Source of the DNA: JADJPG01 sp964491875
GTDB taxonomy: Bacteria > Verrucomicrobiota > Verrucomicrobiia > Limisphaerales > JADJPG01
Direction: 5' to 3'
Assembly: GCA_964491875.1 (NCBI GenBank)
Contig: CAZBIC010000024.1
Span: 1 to 64,000, forward strand
DNA length: 64,000 bases
Part shown: positions 29,973-39,283 of the stretch, piece by piece
Position numbering within the stretch: position 1 is the stretch's first letter
Layout: every line of letters starts with the position of its first letter
Position numbers and translations under genes: made by a program
The notes under the pieces: model-generated
Databases searched by the model: none
What the model was told of the DNA's origin: nothing
Seen by the model: only the letters and a program-made list of their open reading frames with translations

Positions 29973-31280
29973 ATGCGTCACGCGCCCATTTCTTCGAAAC
30001 TGTTTGCCGACAATCGCGAGCGTCTCACCCGGCTGATGCTGGGCAATTCCCTCGCGGTCGTGAACTCCAACGACATTCTTCCGACCAACGCCGACGGCTC
30101 GCTCCGGCTGGTCGCGAGCTCCGATCTCTTTTACCTCACAGGCATCGAGCAGGAGGAATCCATCCTGTTGCTCTATCCCGATTCGCACTTCGAGGAGTTC
30201 CGCGAAGTCCTCTTCCTGCGCGAGCCCACGCCGCTCATGGAAATCTGGGAAGGTCACAAGCTCACGCGCGAGGAGGCCCGGAAAATTTCCGGCGTGAAGC
30301 GTGTGGAATGGCTTTCGGATTTCGACGGGATCTTCCGCCGCCTGATGTGCGAGGCGGAACACGTTTACCTGAACTCCAACGAGCACAAGCGCGCCGTCGT
30401 GCAGGTGGAAACGCGCGAGGCCCGCTTTGTCGCCGAGACGCAGCGCCAGTATCCGCTGCACAGCTACCAGCGGCTGGCGCGACTGATGCACAAACTTCGA
30501 GTGGTGAAGTCCGAGGCCGAGATTGATCTGCTCCGCCAGGCGTGCGCACTGACCGGAAAAGGTTTTCAACGCGTGATGAAGTTCACCAAGCCCGGCGTGA
30601 ACGAAGCCGAGGTCGAAGCGGAGTTCGCACATGAGTTTATTCGTGGACGCGGCGGCTTCGCTTACACGCCGATCATTGCGGGCGGCTTGAACGCCTGCGC
30701 ACTGCACTACATCGAGAACTCCATGGACTGCCGCGCGGGCGATCTCCTGCTGCTCGATGTCGCCGCGCAATACGCCAACTACAACTCCGACCTGACGCGC
30801 ACTATTCCCGTGAGCGGCCGCTTTACGCGTCGGCAGCGCCAGGTGTACGACGCCGTGCTTCGCGTCTTCCGCCAGTGCGCGAAGAATCTCGTGCCCGGCA
30901 AGCTGCCGAAAACGTGGCAGAAGGAAGCCGAAGCGCTGATCGAAGAGGAATTGCTGAAGCTCGGCCTGCTCCGTCCGCGCGATATCAAGAAGCAATCGCC
31001 CGACAAGCCGGCGCTCAAGAAATACTTCATGCACGGCGTGGGCCATCCCATCGGGCTGGATGTCCACGACGTCGGCCACGTCACCGAACCGATGCAGGCG
31101 GGCTGGGTGATGACCGTCGAGCCGGCCATCTACATTCCCGAGGAAGGCTTTGCGGTGCGCCTCGAAAACACGATCGTCATCGGCGAGAAGGAGAACGTCG
31201 ACCTGATGGCGCACATTCCAATCGAGGCGGACGAAATCGAAGCCGCGATGAGCAAGGGCCGGAGCGGGAGCGGGCGTTGA
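29973..31280 (+). CDS. pepP: Xaa-Pro aminopeptidase (M24B)
   Basis: The 435-residue protein is a dinuclear-metal aminopeptidase that removes N-terminal residues preceding proline. The N-terminal creatinase-like domain spans about 1-165. In the pita-bread domain all five ligands are visible: Asp262 and Asp273 (LLLDVAAQYANYNSDLTRT), His354 (HGVGHPIGLDVHDVG), Glu383 (MTVEPAIYI) and Glu398 (RLENTIVI). The ATG at 29973 is preferred to an upstream in-frame TTG at 29955 because MRHAPISSKLFADNR is a usual start for the family. No signal peptide, so cytoplasmic. Confidence 0.94.
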   Translation: MRHAPISSKLFADNRERLTRLMLGNSLAVVNSNDILPTNADGSLRLVASSDLFYLTGIEQEESILLLYPDSHFEEFREVLFLREPTPLMEIWEGHKLTREEARKISGVKRVEWLSDFDGIFRRLMCEAEHVYLNSNEHKRAVVQVETREARFVAETQRQYPLHSYQRLARLMHKLRVVKSEAEIDLLRQACALTGKGFQRVMKFTKPGVNEAEVEAEFAHEFIRGRGGFAYTPIIAGGLNACALHYIENSMDCRAGDLLLLDVAAQYANYNSDLTRTIPVSGRFTRRQRQVYDAVLRVFRQCAKNLVPGKLPKTWQKEAEALIEEELLKLGLLRPRDIKKQSPDKPALKKYFMHGVGHPIGLDVHDVGHVTEPMQAGWVMTVEPAIYIPEEGFAVRLENTIVIGEKENVDLMAHIPIEADEIEAAMSKGRSGSGR

Positions 31281-31415
31281 AGGCGGCGCCCGTTAGGGAG
31301 AGAGCCGAAGGAATGGGGTGCTTTGTGGTGGGCTGGCCGCGACAGCCTTTGAATGATGCCTATTCTGCCCATTACGAAATTGACAACAGAATGATCGACT
31401 GCTTAGCATCATTCT

Positions 31416-32306
31416 ATGAAGGGCGTTCGTTTTCCACTACTCCGCCACATAAGCTGGCTCGGGTTTTTCATCGCTGTAGCATCGAACATCTGGTCGGCAT
31501 CAGAACCAGTCGTGCTTACCAATGCGACTGCGAGCTATTCGCAATTGATCCCCGACCGCTACTCCGTGGATCAATCAATTGATTCCGACACAAACAGGAC
31601 CGGGTGGGCGGTGCAGGGTACAGGCGCCCGTACCAAGGCGGAGACTGCGGTTTTTGAGACGATGCAGGATTCAGGCTACGCCGCCGGGAGATTACTGACG
31701 TTCACTCTTAGTACGAGCTATGTGAATTCAGATGGAGGGCAAAATCTCGGTAGATTTCGATTGTCGGTGACTGACGCTGACCGGGACACCTTTGCCGATG
31801 GACAGATCAACGGAGGAAATCTAGGCAGCGACTGGACGGTGCTCAGGCCGATTTCCTACGTTTCCATCGCGGGCGCGCAATTGCAGCGCCTTTCCGATGA
31901 TTCGCTTCTGGCAAGCGGAACGAACGCGCTGGTTGATACCTATTTGGTAACTGCGGCCTGCGATTTATCGCGAGTAACGGGTTTCAGGCTTGAGGCACTC
32001 GAGGATCCAAGCCTTCCCGGGGAAGGACCGGGACGAGCGCCAGACGGCAATTTTGTCTTGATGAACTTTGCCGTTGCGATTGAACCGCTGAGGGCGGATT
32101 TGCTTTCGGCGATACGAGTTTCCAGTGTCGATATCTGTTGGCCTGGTCGGAGTAATCAGGTTTATCAAGTCGAGTACCGTTCTGAGCTGACGACCAATCG
32201 ATGGGTTCCTTTGGCTTCACCTGTGCTGGGAACGGGCACGAATTGCATCACTGATGTCGTTTCTGGATTCGAGCGCAGGTTCTATCGGGTGGTGGATTCT
32301 CAGTAA
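31416..32306 (+). CDS. Secreted protein: PSD-type discoidin-like domain plus shared W/FYR module
   Basis: The 296-residue exported protein has a signal peptide (about 1-28, ending near WSA). The first part (about 35-160) contains YSVDQSIDSDTNRTGWAVQG, AVFET, LLTFTLSTSY and LGRFRLSVTDAD. As I recall the family, this pattern resembles the domain often embedded in DUF1549/DUF1553 proteins between the haem and catalytic parts. Here it stands alone, without cytochrome. The C-terminus is the shared module (VYQVEYRSELTTNRWVPL ... RFYRVVDSQ). The gene is moderately AT-richer than its neighbours (31681-31740 has 31 G+C of 60). The function is unknown; a carbohydrate- or surface-binding role is possible. 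Confidence 0.7.
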   Translation: MKGVRFPLLRHISWLGFFIAVASNIWSASEPVVLTNATASYSQLIPDRYSVDQSIDSDTNRTGWAVQGTGARTKAETAVFETMQDSGYAAGRLLTFTLSTSYVNSDGGQNLGRFRLSVTDADRDTFADGQINGGNLGSDWTVLRPISYVSIAGAQLQRLSDDSLLASGTNALVDTYLVTAACDLSRVTGFRLEALEDPSLPGEGPGRAPDGNFVLMNFAVAIEPLRADLLSAIRVSSVDICWPGRSNQVYQVEYRSELTTNRWVPLASPVLGTGTNCITDVVSGFERRFYRVVDSQ

Positions 32307-32480
32307 TTGCTGAGATAATCTGCCAATCGGCAAGCGTGTTGAAGGGAAGCACTCCTCCGCCGCCTTTGCCTCCCGACTTTCTCCTTGATACTCCTGGCGA
32401 CCAAATATCTGATCGCCTCGTGAATTTTCGGTGCCCTGCTCAGGGTCGATGCAAACTCACCAATCCGTCGGCGATTTCCG

Positions 32481-32502
32481 CCGTCCCCAATCACCGGGAC
32501 GG
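32481..32502 (+). promoter_or_regulatory. GC-rich hairpin covering the purL ribosome-binding site
   Basis: ccgtccc (32481-32487) and gggacgg (32496-32502) form a perfect 7-bp stem with an 8-base loop. The right arm overlaps GGAG (32501-32504), the likely ribosome-binding site 10 bases before the purL ATG at 32515. Folding of this hairpin would hide part of that site. No U-run follows, so it is not an intrinsic terminator. Confidence 0.35.
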
Positions 32503-32514
32503 AGTTCCCATCTC

Positions 32515-35500
32515 ATGCAATTGATCCATCTCGAAGGCGGCAACGCCCTTTCCTCGTTCCGGGCCGCCGCGCTCCTGCCCAAGCTGCGCGAAGTTCATCC
32601 GGCGATTGCCGGCGTTCACGCGCGCTTTCTCCATTGCGTGCTGCTCGTCGAATCGCTGCCCGAGGCGCAGAACCGCAAGCTCACCGAGTTGCTGACTTAC
32701 GGCGATCCTTACACCGGCCCGAAGTCCGGTGGCGTCGCGCTCATCGTCGCGCCGCGCATTGGAACCGTCTCGCCGTGGGCGTCGAAGGCCACGGACATCG
32801 CGCACAACTGCGGCCTGCCCATCCGTCGCGTGGAACGCATGACGGAATACCGCCTCGACTTCACTGACGCTTCCGCCGCGCTCACCGAAGCCCAACGCAA
32901 TGCCTGCGCCGCGCTGTTGCACGATCGCATGACGGAGAGCGTGCTCGTCAGCCGCGACCAGATCCCGCTGCTCTTCCAGGAGAAACAGGGCGTGCCGATG
33001 GAACACGTCGATGTGCTGGGCAAGGGCCGCAGCGCGCTCGAGGCCGCGAACAAAACGTTCGGCCTGGCGCTGAGCGAGGATGAAATCGTTTACCTCGTGA
33101 ACGCGTTTCAGTCACTGAAGCGCAATCCCACCGACGTGGAGCTGATGATGTTCGCGCAGGCGAACAGTGAGCATTGCCGGCACAAGATCTTCAACGCGGA
33201 GTTCGTCATCGACGGCCAGCCGCAGAGTCACTCGCTGTTCGGGATGATTCGGAACACGCACAAGCTCGCGCCGCAGCACACCATCGTCGCCTACAGCGAC
33301 AACGCGTCGGTGATGGAAGGCGGCGAGATCGAAGTTTGGCAGGCGTCGGCTGATCCCGGCGACCGCCGTTACTCTGCGAAGACGGCGATCGTGCATCCGC
33401 TGATGAAGGTGGAGACGCACAATCATCCCACCGCCATCTCGCCGTTCCCCGGCGCGTCCACCGGCGCGGGCGGCGAAATCCGCGATGAAGGCGCGACGGG
33501 GCGTGGCTCACGTCCGAAGGCCGGCCTCACTGGTTTCAGCGTTTCGAATCTGCTCCTGCCCGGCACGAACGAGCCGTGGGAACAACCCGTCTTCGGCAAG
33601 CCCGAGCACATCGCCAGCCCGCTCCAGATCATGATCGACGGCCCGCTCGGCGGCGCGGCGTTCAACAACGAATTCGGCCGGCCGAATCTCGGCGGTTACT
33701 TCCGCGTGTATGAGCAGACCGTCGCGGGCATCCGGCGCGGTTATCACAAGCCGATCATGATCGCGGGCGGCGTCGGCTCCATCGCGGCCGAGCAGACGAG
33801 CAAGTTGCCGTTCGGCCCCGGCACGTTGCTCATTCAACTCGGCGGCCCCGGCATGCGCATCGGCATGGGCGGCGGCGCGGCGAGTTCGATGGCGGCGGGC
33901 GCGAACTCCGCGGATCTCGATTTCGATTCCGTGCAGCGCGGCAATCCGGAAATCGAACGGCGCGCGCACGAGGTCATCACGCAATGCGCGGCGCTCGGGG
34001 ACAAGAATCCGATTCTCGCGATTCACGACGTCGGTGCGGGTGGCATCTCGAACGCCTTCCCGGAGCTCGTCCACGGCGCGGACCGCGGTGCGCGCTTCGA
34101 TCTGCGCAAGGTGCCGCTGGAAGAATCCGGTCTCGCGCCCAAGGAAATCTGGTGCAACGAAAGCCAGGAACGCTACGTCCTCGCCATCGGCCCCGAAACG
34201 CTCCCGCTCTTCCAGCAGCTCTGCGAGCGCGAGCGTTGTCCGTTCGCCGTGGTTGGCGTCACGACCGAGGAGAAGGAATTGATTCTCGAAGACGGTCCGG
34301 GCGGCGAACGCGCCATCGACATGCCGATGGACGTGCTGCTCGGCAAGCCGCCGAAGATGCGCCGCGACGTGAAGCGCGTGGAGTGGAAGCCCGAGCCGTT
34401 CAACGCCGCCGCGGTGAAGCTGCCCGAGGCCGCGTTCGCCGTGCTGCGGCATCCCACCGTCGCGTCGAAGCGTTTCCTCATCACCATCGGCGACCGCACG
34501 GTCGGCGGCATGTCGTCACGCGATCCGATGGTCGGCCCGTGGCAGGTGCCGGTGGCGGATTGCGCCATCACGCTCGCCGATTACTCCGGCTTCCGCGGCG
34601 AAGCGATGAGCATGGGCGAACGCACGCCGCTCGCCTCCGTGAACGCACCCGCGTCCGGCCGCATGGCCGTGGGCGAAGCAATCACCAACATTCTCGCAGC
34701 GCCGATCGAACTCCCGCGCGTGAAGCTCAGTTGCAACTGGATGGCTGCGTGCGGCGAGCCGGGCGAGGACGCCGCGCTCTACGAAACCGTGCGCGCCATC
34801 GGCCTCGAACTCTGTCCCGCGCTCGGCATCAGCGTGCCGGTCGGCAAGGACTCGCTCTCGATGCGCACGCGCTGGAGCGACAACGGCCAACCGCGACAGG
34901 TCACCGCGCCGGTCAGCCTCATCGTCAGCGCCTTCGCGACGCTCTCCGACGTGCGTCCTGCGCTCACGCCCGTGCTTCAGCCCAGCGCGACCTCGCTCAT
35001 TCTTGTGGACCTCGGCTTCGGCAAGAACCGCATGGGCGGCTCGATGCTCGCGCAGGTTACGAACCAGTTCGGCGGCGCGACACCTGATGTCGATGACGCC
35101 GCGCGTCTGAAGTCACTCGTCACCGCCGTGAACACATTGCGCAGCGAAGGCGCGTTGCTCGCGTATCACGACCGCAGCGACGGCGGCCTCTGGGCGTGCT
35201 TGTGCGAGATGGCCTTCGCCTCGAATCGCGGCCTGAGCCTTGAACTCGATTCACTCGTGCGCGCCTCCGAGAAGGCCGACGCCGCGGCGGGCAGCCACGC
35301 GTTGCGCGCGTTGTTCTCCGAAGAACTCGGCGTGGTGCTGCAAGTTGCCGATTCCCAGACGACGCACGTTCTCGACGTGTTGCGCAAGGCGGGCTTCGAC
35401 GGTCACGCGCACATTGTCGGTCGCCCGAATGACACGCACACCATGGAAGTGCGCGCGGGTGGCGCGGTGCTGTTGCAGGCGGACGTGAAGTCGCTGCACC

Positions 35501-36423
35501 AGACCTGGGACGAAGTGAGCTGGCGCATTGCGCGGCTGCGCGACAATCCCGAGAGCGCCGATTCCGAGCACCGGCTCAAGGGCGACGCGACCGATCCCGG
35601 CCTGCACGTGCATCTCACCTTCACGCCGCGCACCGAGGCTCCGGCCATCACCGGCGCGCGTCCGCGCGTGGCGATTCTGCGCGAGCAGGGCGTGAACAGC
35701 CACGTCGAGATGAGCTACGCGATGGCGAAGGCCGGCTTCGAGACGGTGGATGTTCACATGACCGACTTGCAGAGCGGCCGGCTGAAGCTGGAGACCTTCC
35801 GCGGCTTCGTGGCCTGCGGCGGTTTTACCTACGGCGACACGCTCGGCGCGGGCGAAGGCTGGGCACGCTCCATCATGTTCAATCCCGCGCTGGCGGATCA
35901 GTTCAAGGCGTTCTTCGCGCGTCAGGACACCTTCGCGCTCGGCATCTGCAACGGCTGCCAGATGATGGCCGCGCTCTCGCCGATCATTCCTGGTGCCGAG
36001 GCGTGGCCGAAGTTCACGCGCAACAAGAGCGAGCAGTTCGAAGCGCGTCTGAGCCTCGTCGAAGTGCTCGACAGCCCGTCCATTTTCTTCCAAGGCATGA
36101 CCGGCAGCCGCATTCCGATTGCCGTCTCGCACGGCGAAGGCTTCGCGGACTTCTCGCAACGCGGCGACGCGAAGCGCGTGCATCGCGCCGTGCGCTTCGT
36201 CGATCATCACGGTCGCCCGACGGAAACGTATCCGCTGAACCCGAACGGCAGTCCCGACGGCCTCACCTCCGTGACGACGCCAGACGGCCGCTTCACCGTG
36301 CTGATGCCGCACCCCGAGCGCGTCTTCCGGAACATCCTGATGAGCTGGACCAGCGGCGACCGCAGCGCCGCCAGCCCGTGGATGCAAATGTTCCACAACG
36401 CGCGCGCCTGGGCGGGGAAGTGA
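32515..36423 (+). CDS. purL: Phosphoribosylformylglycinamidine synthase, single-chain PurL
   Basis: The 1302-residue enzyme performs the fourth step of purine synthesis, converting FGAR, glutamine and ATP to FGAM. It is the long form, with the PurS-like N-terminus, the FGAM synthase core (for example HSLFGMIRNTHKL, VETHNHPTAISPFPGASTG, GGPGMRIGMGGGAASSM) and a C-terminal glutamine amidotransferase. The nucleophile is Cys1145 in LGICNGCQMM, and the His/Glu pair is His1266 and Glu1268 in MPHPERVF. This form is usual in Proteobacteria; many other bacteria use separate PurS/PurQ/PurL subunits. The ATG at 32515 is preceded by GGAG; longer frames upstream lack conserved residues. PurL stands alone here, with no other pur gene in the window. 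Confidence 0.97.
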   Translation: MQLIHLEGGNALSSFRAAALLPKLREVHPAIAGVHARFLHCVLLVESLPEAQNRKLTELLTYGDPYTGPKSGGVALIVAPRIGTVSPWASKATDIAHNCGLPIRRVERMTEYRLDFTDASAALTEAQRNACAALLHDRMTESVLVSRDQIPLLFQEKQGVPMEHVDVLGKGRSALEAANKTFGLALSEDEIVYLVNAFQSLKRNPTDVELMMFAQANSEHCRHKIFNAEFVIDGQPQSHSLFGMIRNTHKLAPQHTIVAYSDNASVMEGGEIEVWQASADPGDRRYSAKTAIVHPLMKVETHNHPTAISPFPGASTGAGGEIRDEGATGRGSRPKAGLTGFSVSNLLLPGTNEPWEQPVFGKPEHIASPLQIMIDGPLGGAAFNNEFGRPNLGGYFRVYEQTVAGIRRGYHKPIMIAGGVGSIAAEQTSKLPFGPGTLLIQLGGPGMRIGMGGGAASSMAAGANSADLDFDSVQRGNPEIERRAHEVITQCAALGDKNPILAIHDVGAGGISNAFPELVHGADRGARFDLRKVPLEESGLAPKEIWCNESQERYVLAIGPETLPLFQQLCERERCPFAVVGVTTEEKELILEDGPGGERAIDMPMDVLLGKPPKMRRDVKRVEWKPEPFNAAAVKLPEAAFAVLRHPTVASKRFLITIGDRTVGGMSSRDPMVGPWQVPVADCAITLADYSGFRGEAMSMGERTPLASVNAPASGRMAVGEAITNILAAPIELPRVKLSCNWMAACGEPGEDAALYETVRAIGLELCPALGISVPVGKDSLSMRTRWSDNGQPRQVTAPVSLIVSAFATLSDVRPALTPVLQPSATSLILVDLGFGKNRMGGSMLAQVTNQFGGATPDVDDAARLKSLVTAVNTLRSEGALLAYHDRSDGGLWACLCEMAFASNRGLSLELDSLVRASEKADAAAGSHALRALFSEELGVVLQVADSQTTHVLDVLRKAGFDGHAHIVGRPNDTHTMEVRAGGAVLLQADVKSLHQTWDEVSWRIARLRDNPESADSEHRLKGDATDPGLHVHLTFTPRTEAPAITGARPRVAILREQGVNSHVEMSYAMAKAGFETVDVHMTDLQSGRLKLETFRGFVACGGFTYGDTLGAGEGWARSIMFNPALADQFKAFFARQDTFALGICNGCQMMAALSPIIPGAEAWPKFTRNKSEQFEARLSLVEVLDSPSIFFQGMTGSRIPIAVSHGEGFADFSQRGDAKRVHRAVRFVDHHGRPTETYPLNPNGSPDGLTSVTTPDGRFTVLMPHPERVFRNILMSWTSGDRSAASPWMQMFHNARAWAGK

Positions 36424-36432
36424 GCTGCCGTA

Positions 36433-37752
36433 TTACGCTGGTTTGAATCCAGCCCGGTCGAAGCCGCGTTGCGCGGCGGCGTCGCGAGACATGGTTCGCC
36501 AGACCACGCCGTCTCGCAGGTTGGCGGCCATGAGCGCGGTGATGCCCACGTCGATTCCCACGACGTCGGGGTTCACCCAGCCGCTGTGCGGGTTCCACGC
36601 ATCCACGAACCCGTAGCGTTTCCAAATCGCGTCGCCGTGTTTCTCGCGCTGATAGCGCAGGGTTTGCAAACACTCGGCCGGGAGGAACGGCAACGACCCG
36701 GCAGCCGCGCAGGGAACGATGGTGCCATCTAGTGGACCGCTCGACGGCGGGCCGCCCCAGCCCACGTAGCCGCGCGCGGAGTCGCTCGAAGTCACCCCCC
36801 AGAGATCGTGCGACCACTTGGGGAACTTCGCCTGCTGACCCACGCTCCACTTCACATGGGCGCGAGTGGCGGCAACGGAATTGGCGAACCAGTCGATGCC
36901 GGCGTCGCGTCGGCCGCGGAAATCGAACCACGCGTGGGAGAATTGGTGCACGAAGAGCGGGGCCGGCGACCAGACGAAGCGCTCGCCTTCGTATTCGCGT
37001 TCCGGACGGCTCCAGGCCCGCCACGTTTCCGGCGCGAGCGGATGCGTCGGCGCGCCGAGGCCGAGCAGATAGATCAACATCAGCTCGCAGTAATGATCCC
37101 AGCGTGCGCGCAGGAATCCGCTTTCGGGCTTCCAACCCATCGAGAGCGTGAGTTGACCATCGAGGAACCACGGCCACTCCGCGCGATGAAACAGATCGTC
37201 GGCGAGCGTGCGAATCTCCGGGTCGCCCCCGAAATGCGCGCGTGCGTGGAGGGCGCCGCAGAAGAGAATGGCCGAATCGACGGATGACAGCTCGCATTTC
37301 CAAACGCGTTCGCCGGTGCCCCAGTGAATGAAGTGATAGAAGAATCCGCGCTCGTGCGGCATCCGGTCCCGCAGCCACTTTAGCGTGCGGACGATCTGGG
37401 CGCGGATTTCATCGCGCGGCGCATAACCGCGAGCGTGGGCCACGCACAGGACTGACAACCCGAAACCGGTCGCCGCGATGCTGGCCACCGTGCGGCTGTC
37501 GGGTTCGCCATTGGCGAGTTTGCGGTCGAGAACGAGACCGGTTTCCGGGTGGGCGGCCTCGCGGAAGAAGGTGAAGGCGGTGCGTTCCAACTCCTCCAGC
37601 AGAGCGAGGTCGTCTGTCGTCAGGCGAAAGGCCGCGGACGATTGATCGCGCGAGGCGACGCAACCGCCCAGCAGCGTTGTCGATGCTCCGATGAGCGCGA
37701 GGCGATACAACGCCTGACGCCGGGTCATCGCCTGGGATGCGGTGGAAAGCAT
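36433..37752 (-). CDS. Exported glucoamylase-family (GH144-like) lipoprotein
   Basis: The 439-residue protein starts at the ATG at 37752, with an AAAGG ribosome-binding site nearby. It carries a Tat-like RR motif (TRRQALYRL) and a lipobox LGGC, so it should be exported and lipid-anchored. The body matches the glucoamylase domain (PF10091): ERTAFTFFREAAHPETGLV, SIAATGFGLSVL, RGFFYHFIHWGTGER, SSVDSAILFCGAL, SMGWKPESGFL and FVHQFSHAWFDFRGRRDAG. The characterised relatives in GH144 are endo-beta-1,2-glucanases. The helical (alpha/alpha)6 barrel is implied by the repeats. The exact substrate is not certain. It converges on purL with 9 bases between stops. Confidence 0.86.
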   Translation of the reverse strand: MLSTASQAMTRRQALYRLALIGASTTLLGGCVASRDQSSAAFRLTTDDLALLEELERTAFTFFREAAHPETGLVLDRKLANGEPDSRTVASIAATGFGLSVLCVAHARGYAPRDEIRAQIVRTLKWLRDRMPHERGFFYHFIHWGTGERVWKCELSSVDSAILFCGALHARAHFGGDPEIRTLADDLFHRAEWPWFLDGQLTLSMGWKPESGFLRARWDHYCELMLIYLLGLGAPTHPLAPETWRAWSRPEREYEGERFVWSPAPLFVHQFSHAWFDFRGRRDAGIDWFANSVAATRAHVKWSVGQQAKFPKWSHDLWGVTSSDSARGYVGWGGPPSSGPLDGTIVPCAAAGSLPFLPAECLQTLRYQREKHGDAIWKRYGFVDAWNPHSGWVNPDVVGIDVGITALMAANLRDGVVWRTMSRDAAAQRGFDRAGFKPA

Positions 37753-37878
37753 GGGCCTTTCGGTAAACGGTGGGGCGGGAGGCGGTCAAGTCTTGCCTCG
37801 ACCAACTGAGGAGCTGAGAGGCCGGGCCAATGGGAAAATTCTCCGTGCAAACCGCGTGGACGTTCTTAGGCTCCAAAC

Positions 37879-39168
37879 ATGAACCACCCAGAACCGACGT
37901 TTGTTTCACGGCGTCGATTTCTTGCTGCCACGGGGTCCTCTGTCGCTGCGCTCGCCACGTTGAGCGGTTGTCATGGCAATGGTGCCAAGAGCGCAGGCGG
38001 CGCGCGTTCGGGCCGGCTCTTCTTCACGTCGCAGGGACGCACTGGCGTAATCAATGCCGACGGCAGCGGGTTGCGATACTTTGATTTCAAAGCGCCGAAA
38101 CAGGTGACGTGGCAACCGGGGCCGTTCCTCTCCGACGGGCGGCGCGTCGTCTTCCTCAGCATGGAGGAACGTCGCGACGGGCCCGGGCGTCCGTTCGACA
38201 AGTTCTATCACCAGACGCCGACGCATCTCTGGCTCTACGACCTCGACCGGGACACGGTGACGGAAATCGCGACGAAGGATCGCCTCGCGCCTTTCTATAC
38301 GCCGGCGTTGCTGGTTTCCGATGAGCGTATCCTCGTGCAAGTGGTGCGCGATCAGGGCGGACAGATCTTCAGCATGAACCTGGATGGCACGGATGCGCGC
38401 GAGTTTACGCGACTCGGCGAGGGCCTGCCGTATGGTCTCAGTTTGAGCCCGGATCGACGGCGCGTGGCATATCATCTCGCCAGTCCGCAGGGTTACCAAA
38501 TCTGGACGAGCAACGTGGATGGGACTGAACGCGTTCGTGTCGCCGCGAACCGCGATCACCTTTACTTCGGGCCGAGTTGGTCGCCGGACGGTCAGTGGCT
38601 GCTCTTCCAGGCGTGCGAGTTCAAGTCCGATCCCGGCCACGACTGGAGCGACGTCTGCATCTCGCGACCGGACGGACGAGACTTCCGCATGTTGACGACC
38701 GATCAGGCGATGTGGTTCGCGGCGACGTACGGCAACGCGACGAATCGCGGCGGTGGCTCAAACGTTCCCGCCTGGACTCCTGATGGGCAGATTCTTTTTC
38801 CACGTCGTTCTCCCGGCGCGAAAGTGCCGTGGGAGTATCAGGCGAACCGGCCCGACGTGGACCACTTCAATCGCGATTTCAAACCCGAGGCGGCACGCGG
38901 TGGTGTGCAGATTCTCCGGATCGATCCGAGCAACGGTCAGACGACCTCGTTGACACCGGAAACACCAAATGTTTGGGACTTCCGCGCCAGCGCTTCGGAC
39001 GATGGGAAGGCAATCGTGTTCTGTCGCGCGGAGACGGGTGGAGTGCCTGAGTTGTGGGTGATGGATTCCAACGGAGGGAACGCGCGCCTGCTGACGCGCG
39101 GCATCGACGACAAGGGCGCAGATCATCCGCGGTGGTTGCCGAGTGGCCGTTCTGGAACTCAACCGTGA
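37879..39168 (+). CDS. Tat-exported TolB-like beta-propeller (oligogalacturonate-lyase-like)
   Basis: The 429-residue protein has a twin-arginine signal SRRRFLAATG followed by a possible lipobox (LSGC near 34). The rest is a WD40-like/TolB propeller with blades such as SLSPDRRRVAYHL, IWTSNVDGTERVRV, SWSPDGQWLLFQ, PAWTPDGQILFP and LWVMDSNGGNARLLT. Secreted propellers of this type include oligogalacturonate lyase (Ogl) and many uncharacterised carbohydrate-associated proteins. The KDG-kinase-like gene next door is in line with a uronate pathway, but I cannot identify the Ogl manganese-site residues with confidence. The gene ends before a strong bidirectional terminator. Confidence 0.75.
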   Translation: MNHPEPTFVSRRRFLAATGSSVAALATLSGCHGNGAKSAGGARSGRLFFTSQGRTGVINADGSGLRYFDFKAPKQVTWQPGPFLSDGRRVVFLSMEERRDGPGRPFDKFYHQTPTHLWLYDLDRDTVTEIATKDRLAPFYTPALLVSDERILVQVVRDQGGQIFSMNLDGTDAREFTRLGEGLPYGLSLSPDRRRVAYHLASPQGYQIWTSNVDGTERVRVAANRDHLYFGPSWSPDGQWLLFQACEFKSDPGHDWSDVCISRPDGRDFRMLTTDQAMWFAATYGNATNRGGGSNVPAWTPDGQILFPRRSPGAKVPWEYQANRPDVDHFNRDFKPEAARGGVQILRIDPSNGQTTSLTPETPNVWDFRASASDDGKAIVFCRAETGGVPELWVMDSNGGNARLLTRGIDDKGADHPRWLPSGRSGTQP

Positions 39169-39220
39169 CGCGGATCCTAGGTGCTGCCGACGTCGTTCAT
39201 ACCTTAAATTCCAAAAAGTG

Positions 39221-39268
39221 AACCGGCGCGGGCGGAGCCACCATCGCTCCCATCCCGCGCCGGTTTTG
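39221..39268. terminator. Bidirectional intrinsic terminator between the propeller and kinase genes
   Basis: aaccggcgcggg (39221-39232) and cccgcgccggtt (39254-39265) form a perfect 12-bp stem with a 21-base loop. On the plus strand the stem ends in tttt (39264-39267), and on the minus strand a run of five T follows the stem after a short spacer. It sits between two converging genes and would serve both. This is the clearest terminator in the window. Confidence 0.85.
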
Positions 39269-39283
39269 AAACTCCAACTTCGC

